NCBI GenBank assembly: GCA_027033675.1
Contig: JALVKZ010000262.1
Coordinates: 1-7,883 of the forward strand
Source: Pyrodictiaceae archaeon
GTDB taxonomy: Archaea > Thermoproteota > Thermoprotei_A > Sulfolobales > Pyrodictiaceae
Reading direction: 5' to 3'
Length of the DNA: 7,883 bases
Positions 1 to 6,920 of the stretch are shown here, in pieces. The translations under genes and the position numbers were made by a program. Each line of letters starts with the position of its first letter. Position 1 is the first letter of the stretch. Under the pieces are notes generated by a model that worked only from the letters and a program-made list of their open reading frames with translations, was not told the origin of the DNA and searched no databases.

Positions 1-3000
1 CATATCTCCTTCGTCGGTATCTCGTCTGGTCTCGCCTTCCTTACCTTGGCTGCACAAGTCTTGAAGTCTGGCTGGAAGAAGTATGGCTGTACATCATAGT
101 TGTCTAGTGTTAGTGCGTTTACCAGCTTATCCTCGTCGTACCATGGTATAAACATGTAGTCCTTCCTTGGTCCGCCGAGTGCTGTTCTCGGGTTCAGCAC
201 TTTTGCTCTCACTGTTATTTTGCCGCGTGGGCTCTCAACGGTTACCCAGTCGCCCTCCTTGATGCCAAGCTTGTCGGCTAACTCCCTGTGTATCTCCACA
301 TAGGCCTCTGGCTTTACTCTTCTAAGCTCTGGTACGCGGCAAGTCATAGTACCGCTATGCCAGTGCTCTACCACACGACCAGTTGTTATCACCATCGGGT
401 ATTCCTTCGCGTCTCTCACTACTAGTGTCTGGCCATTCTCTAGCTTGTACTTTAGAGTGAAGCCTGGTGCCTCTGCTGGCGCGAGTGCTATCTGGAATAT
501 TGCCTCTACGTCGCCAAAGTTGGTCTTTAGTGCCTCGCCCCAGGTCTTAGTGGCTAGTACTTGTAGTCCCTTCTCGGGATCACCGCTTGCTGGTGCTCCT
601 GTATGCTTCTCTACGATTGTGAATGGTCCCTTGGGCGCCTCGAACACTGAGATCTTGCCCTTGAACACGGCGTCAGCGTCTAGCTTCTCATAAGTTATTA
701 TTACTTGCTTGTTTATCTTGACCTCGCCGGTGTTGTGGTCCATTATTACTGGTAGCCATGGCCTAGCCCATATCGTCATCCTGCCAGTGGGCTTAGCGTA
801 GAATACCACGTACCAGTTGTCTGGCATCTTGCTCTTGCGCTTGTATTCAATATCGTCTATCTCTTCAACTATCTGTTTGAGCACCCACTTCATTAATACT
901 GGGTTGTGGCTTAGCTTGCCTAGCCACTTAGCCTTGTGTATGTGGTGTACGACGTTTTCGTCTAGGCTTTGTACATACTTTGCTATCTCGTCTGGACTAT
1001 TCATGTTCTTTATATCGTTGTAGATCTTCTTAATTACATCCGGGTCTGGCATTAGTGGGTCAAATGGGTATGAGTACCTACTTGCTGATTCAAACTTGTC
1101 ATAGCGTTCCTTGACGCTCGGGTTGGTCGCGTACTGTTCTGGCCATGGCCAGCGGAAGCCATTGATGAGCTTCCTGAATAGCTCTCTCTTCACATAGCTG
1201 AAGTCATAGTAGGTGTTCTTTGCCAGACTTAGTATGTCGCGGTCCCATAGCCTGTTAAAGAACTCTTCGTGCCACTTCTTGTCATTGATGCTCTTCTCTA
1301 CTATGTATTGTACCCAGCTCTTGTTAGCGGCCTTAGCAGCCTTTACTACATCCTCTGGGAAGAAGCCGCTTACAATACCCTTTGGCACGAGGCCCTTGTT
1401 CTCCCAAGCAGTGCCGAGTGTCGCAAAGATTATTGCATCGTTCATTGCCTCGCCTGGTGGCTTTATCACGTATCTAGCTACAGAGTATCTTCTCTCGCTG
1501 CAGCCATACTTGAACTCCTTCTCGCCCCATGCAGCAGCTGGGAGTACTAGGTCTGCTAGGTCAGTTGTCCTTGTTGGATAGATATCCTCGACCACTATGA
1601 ATGGGAAGGCCGGATCATCGTCGTGCGGCTTGGCCATACCTACGCGGAACTTGTATAGATTTGGTAGGCTGTGGCCAGGGTTGGTCTCGGCAATCCATAC
1701 TATCTTTAGCTGTCCAGCGCTTACTCGGCGGAACATCTCTATGACGTGTGGACCTGGTACTGGGTGTACATAGACCTTCTTGACCTCTTGTTCTATCACG
1801 TTATCTGGGTAGCCGCGCTCCTTAAGGTACTGTCTTGTCAAGTTCTTCCATATATCCTCTACTTGTTTCCTAGCTGCGGCTTTTGCTATTAACCTGCCGT
1901 ATGGTAGTACGTGTGCTAGGCCGCCCTGGTCTCGTATGCCTCCACAAGCGTTTGGCTGGCCAGTGAGGCTGAAGCTGCCGCAGCCCCACTTCCCTATCTT
2001 TCCTGTAAGTGCTAGGAAGTTTATGATGCCGTTTACGGCGTGTACTCCCTGTATCTTCTGGTTAATGCCCATTGTCCAGAAGACTAGGAGGCGGCCCTTA
2101 GCCATCCACTTCGCGGCGAGTCTTAGGGCCTCAACCGGGTCTATCTCAACGAATGGGTCTGTTCCGCTAAGGTTTACTTTGTCTCTGCTCAGCTCGCCTG
2201 CTGCTATTAGCTTCTCCGCTGTCTGCCTGTTTATCAACGGCTTCTCGTCGCCGAAGAGTATCTTTGCCATGATCTCTGGCTTGTAGAGTTCGAGGAACTT
2301 GAGGTAGAGCGCGAATCCACGCCACCAGTCCTTCTCTATTTCCTCTTCGCCCTTGTACTCCTTGCCGACGCTCGGGTATGCCTTATAATGAGCAGCACTG
2401 CTTGCAGTAGTACCCATGTCCCAGACCTTGTTAAGGTCACCTAAGTTGTTGTACTTAGTGTTGTAGTCCTTAAGTGCCCATGTCTTCGCAGTGTTAGTTG
2501 GTATCGCGAAGTCTGCATGCCTCTTTAGCCACTTGAGGTCGACGTACTCGCCCTTGCACTGGACCTTACCCTCAGCTACATCGACTACCTTACACTGGTC
2601 TAGCTCGAAGGCAACGATGTGAGCAAGGGTATGTAGCAGTGCTACGTCCATGCTCCAGCGTATGGGTAGCCATAGATCCGCCTTGGTGCCGCTCCTTGTC
2701 TTTCTCGGATCAGCGAGAATTATCTTGGCGTCAGGGTTTGCCTCCTTGACTGCTGCTATGCGGCCGAATACTATTGGGTGTGCTTCAGCGGTGTTGGTGC
2801 CTATTAGGAGGAAGGTATCTGCATAGGTTCCTGGCTCGTCGCGGTGCTTTCTAGCGACTTTGAGCCCGTACTTGACTGCTAGTTCTAGTGGAACGTCTAT
2901 GTGGTCGTAGCTTACCTCTGGTTCATCCGCGCCATAGCTTGATATGAAGCCGCCCACTGCGCTGACCATACACATTCGCGGGTTGCCGTCGAGGTTGTTA

Positions 3001-3773
3001 GTATGTATACCTGCTTTTGTTAGCTTGTTTATGACGTAGCTCTCCTCTGTGCCTAGCTGGCCGCTTCCATAGTAGGCGAAGCTGTGGGGCCCGTACTTCT
3101 TGAGAGCGTACTCGAATACGGCTGTGAAGAACTTTACCGCGGTGTCCCAGTCAACCTCGACATAGTTCTTCTTAATGTGGTCAACCGTTGTCTTAGTTGC
3201 GTCATAGTTCTTGCTTACCTGCTTCCTCCTAACACGTGGCGCTAGTGGTATCTCCTCTGGCGTTATCGGTGGCCGGTTCTTGCCGGGGATTATCCAGTCC
3301 TTGATGACCAGTGGCTTCTTGAGCCTCTCCTGGAACGCCTGCTTGTTGCCGCCATGGCCTATGGCCTTATGGATGTAGAACGCTTTGGTACATAGAGCGC
3401 CGTAGTTCACTGGGTAGGTGGGTATACCGGTTAGCGCTACTATGTCCTTAGCAAAGCCTGTCTGTGGATCAATTATTGCTTGTGCTTGTACACCACAGCC
3501 GGTTCCGCAGAATCGGCATGGACCTATGGGTACTGTTGTTAGCTTCGGCTTACCTGGCTTAGCAGTTGTCGTTGTTGTAGTTGTTGCTCCAGGCGTTATC
3601 GTGGTGGTGACTGTCTCGGTTTTCTTTATTATTGATGTGATGGTTCGGGGGACAGCTTTTATTATTTTCTCCTTCTCTGTGAAACCGAAGTAAGAAGCAA
3701 CGCCGCCAACAATAGCTAGCGCTGCTCCAAGGCCTATAGCCTTTAGAATATCTCTACGAGTTTCGTCAGGCAA
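1..3773 (-). CDS. napA: NapA-type nitrate reductase catalytic subunit, Tat-exported and stalked (C-terminus cut by window edge)
   Basis: This is a molybdopterin-bisMGD oxidoreductase that would reduce nitrate to nitrite outside the membrane. I checked the frame codon by codon: no stop in 1257 codons, and it leaves the window open. The start is TTG at 3773, with GAGGT (3782-3786) 8 nt upstream; an in-frame GTG at 3788 is less likely. Residues 5-30 are a Tat-type signal (TRRDILK plus a hydrophobic run) and about 52-72 a Thr-rich linker. The [4Fe-4S] motif CRFCGTGC has C86, C89 and C93, with C128 as fourth ligand. C268 in NPRMCM is the likely molybdenum ligand, as in NapA rather than NarG (Asp). 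Other NapA-like signatures are GTNTAEAHP, WTMGINQ (W566), FSLTGQPNACGG, PGEAMND (near 772) and TGRVVEHWHSGTMT (EHWH 1136-1139). Bacterial NapA is about 830 residues, so this protein carries roughly 400 extra. Assimilatory NasA or another substrate is possible, but the Tat signal and the signatures favour respiratory NapA. Confidence 0.9.
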   Translation of the reverse strand, partial: MPDETRRDILKAIGLGAALAIVGGVASYFGFTEKEKIIKAVPRTITSIIKKTETVTTTITPGATTTTTTTAKPGKPKLTTVPIGPCRFCGTGCGVQAQAIIDPQTGFAKDIVALTGIPTYPVNYGALCTKAFYIHKAIGHGGNKQAFQERLKKPLVIKDWIIPGKNRPPITPEEIPLAPRVRRKQVSKNYDATKTTVDHIKKNYVEVDWDTAVKFFTAVFEYALKKYGPHSFAYYGSGQLGTEESYVINKLTKAGIHTNNLDGNPRMCMVSAVGGFISSYGADEPEVSYDHIDVPLELAVKYGLKVARKHRDEPGTYADTFLLIGTNTAEAHPIVFGRIAAVKEANPDAKIILADPRKTRSGTKADLWLPIRWSMDVALLHTLAHIVAFELDQCKVVDVAEGKVQCKGEYVDLKWLKRHADFAIPTNTAKTWALKDYNTKYNNLGDLNKVWDMGTTASSAAHYKAYPSVGKEYKGEEEIEKDWWRGFALYLKFLELYKPEIMAKILFGDEKPLINRQTAEKLIAAGELSRDKVNLSGTDPFVEIDPVEALRLAAKWMAKGRLLVFWTMGINQKIQGVHAVNGIINFLALTGKIGKWGCGSFSLTGQPNACGGIRDQGGLAHVLPYGRLIAKAAARKQVEDIWKNLTRQYLKERGYPDNVIEQEVKKVYVHPVPGPHVIEMFRRVSAGQLKIVWIAETNPGHSLPNLYKFRVGMAKPHDDDPAFPFIVVEDIYPTRTTDLADLVLPAAAWGEKEFKYGCSERRYSVARYVIKPPGEAMNDAIIFATLGTAWENKGLVPKGIVSGFFPEDVVKAAKAANKSWVQYIVEKSINDKKWHEEFFNRLWDRDILSLAKNTYYDFSYVKRELFRKLINGFRWPWPEQYATNPSVKERYDKFESASRYSYPFDPLMPDPDVIKKIYNDIKNMNSPDEIAKYVQSLDENVVHHIHKAKWLGKLSHNPVLMKWVLKQIVEEIDDIEYKRKSKMPDNWYVVFYAKPTGRMTIWARPWLPVIMDHNTGEVKINKQVIITYEKLDADAVFKGKISVFEAPKGPFTIVEKHTGAPASGDPEKGLQVLATKTWGEALKTNFGDVEAIFQIALAPAEAPGFTLKYKLENGQTLVVRDAKEYPMVITTGRVVEHWHSGTMTCRVPELRRVKPEAYVEIHRELADKLGIKEGDWVTVESPRGKITVRAKVLNPRTALGGPRKDYMFIPWYDEDKLVNALTLDNYDVQPYFFQPDFKTCAAKVRKARPDEIPTKEI

Positions 3774-3781
3774 GGGTAATA

Positions 3782-3786
3782 ACCTC
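3782..3786 (-). promoter_or_regulatory. Ribosome binding site of the napA-type gene
   Basis: The minus strand reads GAGGT, a match to the archaeal anti-Shine-Dalgarno (UCACCUC end of 16S rRNA), 8 nt before the TTG at 3773. The strength and spacing of this site are the reason for choosing TTG over the upstream GTG at 3788, which overlaps the site itself. Confidence 0.65.
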
Positions 3787-3838
3787 ACAGCTAGACTAGG
3801 TTTTTACCTTACCGCCATAGAGATTCGTGGGTCAAACG

Positions 3839-3849
3839 CCTATATTAGG
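3839..3849. promoter_or_regulatory. Candidate bidirectional TATA element
   Basis: The stretch cctatattagg reads almost the same on both strands (cctaatatagg on the minus strand). It is the best TATA-like match in the divergent gap between the napA-type gene and the plus-strand gene. A start site about 25 nt away on the minus strand would give napA a leader of about 40 nt; on the plus strand the leader would be about 75 nt. It is a weak signal assigned by composition and distance only. Confidence 0.35.
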
Positions 3850-3860
3850 GAGTTCCCTAA
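3845..3860. promoter_or_regulatory. Inverted repeat overlapping the TATA-like element (candidate operator)
   Basis: ttaggg and ccctaa are perfect 6-bp inverted arms separated by agtt. The left arm lies inside the candidate TATA of the divergent promoter. A protein bound here could block the plus-strand promoter and would sit at the BRE side of the napA promoter. No regulator is encoded in the window, and the function is inferred from position. Confidence 0.35.
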
Positions 3861-3929
3861 GAGTTTCGGAATGCCAGATTAACCCATAGCCTCCTAGTAG
3901 GAGCATTGGTACTAGTACTGGCTTCTGGC

Positions 3930-3934
3930 GGTGA
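3930..3934 (+). promoter_or_regulatory. Ribosome binding site deciding the GTG start at 3942
   Basis: GGTGA, matching the archaeal anti-Shine-Dalgarno, lies 7 nt before GTG 3942. It falls inside the longer reading that would begin at TTG 3906, and so argues for the shorter protein. Confidence 0.55.
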
Positions 3935-3941
3935 GAGAGGA

Positions 3942-4907
3942 GTGCCCAAGGTAGCACGCTATGCTGATAAAGAGTTCATAGTCGGGCCGGGGCTAGACGA
4001 GGTGCTTAGCCCGGAGAAGAGCATTGTACTCCTTGACGAGGACTTCGGCGACGTATACGGAGACTATATATTCCTCGGGTATGACGTGTTCTCAGAGACC
4101 ATTAACGTTGAAAGAGCAGACATTGTCGGCATATATTCCGCCTATATACTCTTTAGTAAGAACAAAGTGGTCACGGTGTGCGGAAAGGATCCCCGCCCAT
4201 GCACACTAGCACTCGCGGCTCACATAGCCCTAGAGAGGAGCTTGGAGCCAAGAGAAGCCCTGGAGACGGCTTGGAGCATTCTAGCCAAGATATACGATAG
4301 AGACAGCATAGCCATCTCTCTGCAGGCATTCGCGGCCCTTAGGGCACTAACAAGGCTAGTAAGCATTCTAGGCAAGGAAGTGTTCTCAACACTATTCGCC
4401 CTTGCTAGCAACTACGAGTATGGCTATGGTAGGGCAAGCTATGGCGAGACAATAACGTGGGCTAACAACCTAGGCGCAAGCGATAACGCACTCATAGCTG
4501 CTGCTCTCAGCTTTCTTGTACTAAGCCTCCACGGCGCTCCTCACGAGATACTCAAGTACCGGCTAGAAGCGGTTGGCGAGTCCTCGCTCATATCGCTCAT
4601 AGGCCCGCGGGCCGAGAAGGTAATAGCTACACTGCGGAACCTGGCAACTAGTCACCCAGACAGGGATGCTGCTCTTCTCCGAATGGTGGTGCACCTAGGC
4701 CCTGGCACAGAGTCCACAACCTATGTTGACAGAGACGGCGACAAGGTACTAGTGTACTGCAAGGGGATGGAACCAAGCAAGGAATGTGTAACAAAGATAC
4801 AGAACGCGGATAAGATACGCAAAGAAGCCTTGTCTGACATGTTTAGCTCTATAAGACTAGTGCTCGGTGAGCCAGAGCCAGTAGTCATAAAACTGGCTAG
4901 GAGCTAA
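3942..4907 (+). CDS. Hypothetical soluble protein between the nitrate reductase and a ferredoxin gene
   Basis: I do not recognise this 321-residue protein. GTG at 3942 is preferred because GGTGA (3930-3934) lies 7 nt upstream. The frame is open to a TTG at 3906, which would add 12 residues, but its only purine-rich site is 2 nt away. There is no signal peptide or clear membrane segment, so it is probably cytoplasmic. Residues 1-60 look alpha/beta; the middle (about 88-240) is Ala/Leu-rich and probably helical; the C-terminal part, with C273 and C282, looks mixed. Residues 75-112 (VVTVCGKDPRPC followed by a helix) faintly resemble the phosphate-binding loop of dual-specificity phosphatases, but the spacing C80-x4-R85 is one short of C-x5-R. 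It is divergent from napA and convergent with the ferredoxin gene, overlapping it by 11 bp. A role in NapA maturation is possible by position only. Real coding sequence is very likely; function is unknown. Confidence 0.8.
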   Translation: MPKVARYADKEFIVGPGLDEVLSPEKSIVLLDEDFGDVYGDYIFLGYDVFSETINVERADIVGIYSAYILFSKNKVVTVCGKDPRPCTLALAAHIALERSLEPREALETAWSILAKIYDRDSIAISLQAFAALRALTRLVSILGKEVFSTLFALASNYEYGYGRASYGETITWANNLGASDNALIAAALSFLVLSLHGAPHEILKYRLEAVGESSLISLIGPRAEKVIATLRNLATSHPDRDAALLRMVVHLGPGTESTTYVDRDGDKVLVYCKGMEPSKECVTKIQNADKIRKEALSDMFSSIRLVLGEPEPVVIKLARS

Positions 4908-5874
4908 TAGCGCGGATAAACTCCTCCGCTATCTCCTCCTCACTAAGCCTTCTCCGCCCATACCCTGTGAAGGCATAGGGGCTAGCCTCCATTAGCGACG
5001 CCGATACAATGACCCCGCTCCCTGCCAGCTCCTGGCTAGCAAGTCTAGCCGCCTCAGCGGCTCTGCATGAGCCACAAGTCTCCGGGTCGTAGTAGACGTG
5101 TACGTAGAGCTCCAGCTTCCTGAGCACGCCGAGGAGCCTAGGAGAGAGCCACGATATACACGGGATATGCACCGCTAGTAAACGGGCAGGGCTAGCCTCA
5201 ACAGCCTTCTCGTCCAGCGCGTCCAAGCTCCTTCTACAGATAAAGAGGACGCCATCGAGGCTCTTACTAGCAGCGAAGCTATACACGTAAGCCATGCTCG
5301 CGGGCCCGGTCCACGTAGGCATCTTGCTAAAAGCCGAGGGGCACCTAGACATGCACAGCATACAGCCCCTGCACTTTTTCTCATCGGCACCGTCATCGCT
5401 GAGAGCCCCATAAGGGCATGCATCGCTGCATCCATGTCCACGACTTATTTCTGGCAATATCACATACCTGGGGGTAACAAGGAACATGTTTCTAAAGAGC
5501 TCCCGCCTAGTAACAGCGGGATAAACCTTCTTCGCGTCCAGGCGCTCCCTCATAGTTATAGATATGTGGCCTAGGTGAAACCTAATAACATCGTCTAGGC
5601 TAAGACTGGATAACATAACTTCAGGGACGCCAGTAAACTCGATTAGATAAGGGTTGTAGCCCAGCGACTCCAGCTCAGACAACAACTTAGCAGCTCCCCG
5701 AAGACTAGCCGAGACTAATAATAGAGGCCAAGGCTCATTGTCACCCCCCCATAGCGCTCTGATGAACTCCACGAGTCTCTCTGTCTCGTCAAGTGTTGCA
5801 TCAAGCCTTTGGCTGCAAAGCTCCGACTCCAGGCCGGATAAACAGATAACATCAACTGTTCTTTCCTCGCTCAT
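4897..5874 (-). CDS. 4Fe-4S ferredoxin-like protein with MvhD-like C-terminal domain
   Basis: This is a 325-residue protein starting at ATG 5874, with GGAGG (5886-5890) 11 nt upstream. It has no signal peptide and is probably a cytoplasmic electron carrier. Residues 1-120 form an unassigned alpha/beta domain. VTRREL at 121-126 precedes a ferredoxin region. The second motif is complete (C168-x2-C171-x2-C174-x3-C178-P). The first keeps only C149-x3-C153-P and lacks its first two cysteines, so one [4Fe-4S] cluster (C168, C171, C174, C153) can be built and the second probably cannot. The C-terminal part (FICRRSLD with C213, HIPC with C239, and C267-x2-C270) follows the pattern of ferredoxins fused to an MvhD/hydrogenase iron-sulfur (delta) domain. 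Its stop overlaps the end of the convergent gene at 3942-4907. A NapF-like part in loading Fe-S clusters into NapA, or electron transfer in a heterodisulfide-reductase-type system, are both open. The family call is from memory of sequence pattern. Confidence 0.8.
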   Translation of the reverse strand: MSEERTVDVICLSGLESELCSQRLDATLDETERLVEFIRALWGGDNEPWPLLLVSASLRGAAKLLSELESLGYNPYLIEFTGVPEVMLSSLSLDDVIRFHLGHISITMRERLDAKKVYPAVTRRELFRNMFLVTPRYVILPEISRGHGCSDACPYGALSDDGADEKKCRGCMLCMSRCPSAFSKMPTWTGPASMAYVYSFAASKSLDGVLFICRRSLDALDEKAVEASPARLLAVHIPCISWLSPRLLGVLRKLELYVHVYYDPETCGSCRAAEAARLASQELAGSGVIVSASLMEASPYAFTGYGRRRLSEEEIAEEFIRAISS

Positions 5875-5925
5875 TTCTTCCTAAGCCTCCTAGTTCTTAC
5901 CCACCTCTATCTTTGCAATTGATTA

Positions 5926-5932
5926 CTTTAAG
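5926..5932 (-). promoter_or_regulatory. Candidate TATA box for the ferredoxin-like gene
   Basis: The minus strand reads CTTAAAG about 52 nt before the ATG at 5874. A start site roughly 25 nt downstream would leave a leader of about 28 nt containing the GGAGG site. The rest of the 5875-6049 gap holds only this promoter and the terminator of the next gene; no small ORF with a good start signal is seen. Confidence 0.35.
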
Positions 5933-6013
5933 CCATATACCTAGTTCTTTATGCTGTGAATGGGCTGGAGGAATTATAAGAAGCTATAGTTAGAATATCG
6001 TTTAAGTTAAGGC

Positions 6014-6025
6014 AAAAATAAAAAT
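6014..6025 (-). terminator. Poly-T terminator of the monoheme cytochrome gene
   Basis: The minus strand reads ATTTTTATTTTT, beginning 24 nt past the TGA stop of the 6050-6772 gene. T-rich tracts without a hairpin are the usual intrinsic terminator in archaea. It separates this gene from the ferredoxin-like gene further along the same strand, so the two are probably not one operon. Confidence 0.55.
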
Positions 6026-6049
6026 CATGGGCTTAGAGCCTTGTTGTGG

Positions 6050-6772
6050 TCACTTCCTAGTAGCTAGTAGATATGCCGCCGCTCCTATTATGAAGAGCAG
6101 TATTGCCACTGTTATTGCAAGCGCCGTGTTATGCTTCGGTATAACCTTTGTCGTCGTCGGACCTGGTACTACCGTAGTTGTTGTTGACTCTACTACTTTT
6201 GTCGTCGTAGTCACAATAGGCTTGGGCCCGGTGGTTGTTGTGCCTCCACCAGTGGCGCCAGTTGCTGGCTGAATCGTTATAGTCTTGTGCGCGAAGGCGT
6301 CACCTATGTTGCTTCCATCGCCGTTGGCAGCTATTACTGATATCTCGAAAGTCACTGGCTGCGGCGTGCTTGGTGCCTTCCACTCAAAGCTCCATTCACG
6401 CTTCTTTGAGCCCTCCTTTGTATGTGTTAGTATTTTGCCCTCTGGTATGTTGGCTATGAATGTGTCCTGCTGATCGGTTACTATTAGTTGGCCAGCTGAC
6501 ACCTTTACTGCGAAGCCACCACACGCTACTGTGGGGTTGCACTGCGGTCCCTTGGTTATCTTTATGGTTATCTTGTAGGTCTTGCCTGGCTCGTATTTCT
6601 GTGGTAGCCCCTCTACCGTGAAGTCTGCTGGCCTTTTATCAGCTCCTGAGTGGCATTGTACACAGTTAAGTGCTGGTGCGCCGTTGCTCATAGCCTGGGC
6701 GTGCTTGTAGCTCGCGAACCCAGCTACTAGTATGAATATGAAGAGAGCCGCGAGTATGATGGCACGCTTCAT
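6050..6772 (-). CDS. Exported monoheme cytochrome c with Reeler-like domain, Thr-rich stalk and C-terminal anchor
   Basis: This is a 240-residue protein from ATG 6772. GGTG lies 9 nt upstream; in-frame GTG codons at 6787 and 6784 would add 4-5 residues before the signal peptide and are less likely. Residues 1-27 are a Sec signal peptide (MKR, hydrophobic run, AQA). CVQCH at 37-41 binds one covalent heme c. Residues about 45-168 form a beta-sandwich-type domain whose pattern (LPQKYEPGKTYKI, CGGFAVKVSAG, WSFEWKAP, AANGDGSNIGDAF) resembles Reeler or choice-of-anchor V domains; C78 and C84 may pair. Residues 171-213 are a Thr/Gly/Pro/Val stalk, probably glycosylated, and 217-237 a membrane helix ending in RK. 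The heme domain would stand off the outer face of the membrane. It is divergent from the tetraheme cytochrome gene. A role carrying electrons to or from NapA is inferred from context; a sensory or scaffold role cannot be excluded. Confidence 0.88.
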   Translation of the reverse strand: MKRAIILAALFIFILVAGFASYKHAQAMSNGAPALNCVQCHSGADKRPADFTVEGLPQKYEPGKTYKITIKITKGPQCNPTVACGGFAVKVSAGQLIVTDQQDTFIANIPEGKILTHTKEGSKKREWSFEWKAPSTPQPVTFEISVIAANGDGSNIGDAFAHKTITIQPATGATGGGTTTTGPKPIVTTTTKVVESTTTTVVPGPTTTKVIPKHNTALAITVAILLFIIGAAAYLLATRK

Positions 6773-6823
6773 AACTGGTAACACCACTCGGGTGTCTCTC
6801 TAGCCGTGAGCACCATTACCTAT

Positions 6824-6837
6824 ATGAAATATAATTT
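6824..6837 (-). promoter_or_regulatory. Candidate TATA box for the monoheme cytochrome gene
   Basis: The minus strand reads AATTATATTTCATA, the most TATA-like stretch upstream of ATG 6772. A start site about 25 nt downstream would give a leader of roughly 30 nt that includes the GGTG site. Confidence 0.5.
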
Positions 6838-6879
6838 AGTTGGGCCAGAAATCTTCGGGGCCTCTTAGCGACCCGGATA

Positions 6880-6900
6880 ACGTGATTAAGGTAATCACGT
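6880..6900. promoter_or_regulatory. Perfect 9+9 bp dyad in the divergent cytochrome promoter region (candidate operator)
   Basis: The arms are acgtgatta (6880-6888) and taatcacgt (6892-6900), exact reverse complements with agg between them. The element lies between the TATA-like box of the minus-strand monoheme gene and the probable promoter of the plus-strand tetraheme gene, where a dimeric regulator could act on both. It lies upstream of both likely transcription starts, so a binding site fits better than a transcribed hairpin. The regulator is unknown. Confidence 0.5.
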
Positions 6901-6920
6901 GCTGGGTTTCTTTGGTTTCG

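Noticed and set aside
445..2286. Several plus-strand open frames opposite the napA-type gene (445-693, 817-1023, 1213-1581, 1269-1550, 1936-2286)
   Set aside because: They lie wholly antisense to an intact 1257-codon frame full of NapA signatures, have no ribosome binding sites and encode Ser/Leu-rich sequence typical of shadows.
3418..3693. Val-rich plus-strand open frame
   Set aside because: The poly-Val stretch is the complement of the Thr-rich stalk of the NapA-type protein. The Val-rich frame at 6027-6272 has the same origin opposite the cytochrome stalk.
3942..4907. TorD-type chaperone as the identity of the unknown protein
   Set aside because: The middle is helical and the position is suggestive, but I see no TorD signature, and the N-terminal alpha/beta part and length do not fit. 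It is left as hypothetical.
5744..5750. Run of seven C as a possible frameshift site
   Set aside because: The ferredoxin-like frame continues normally on both sides, so there is no sign of a break or programmed slippage.
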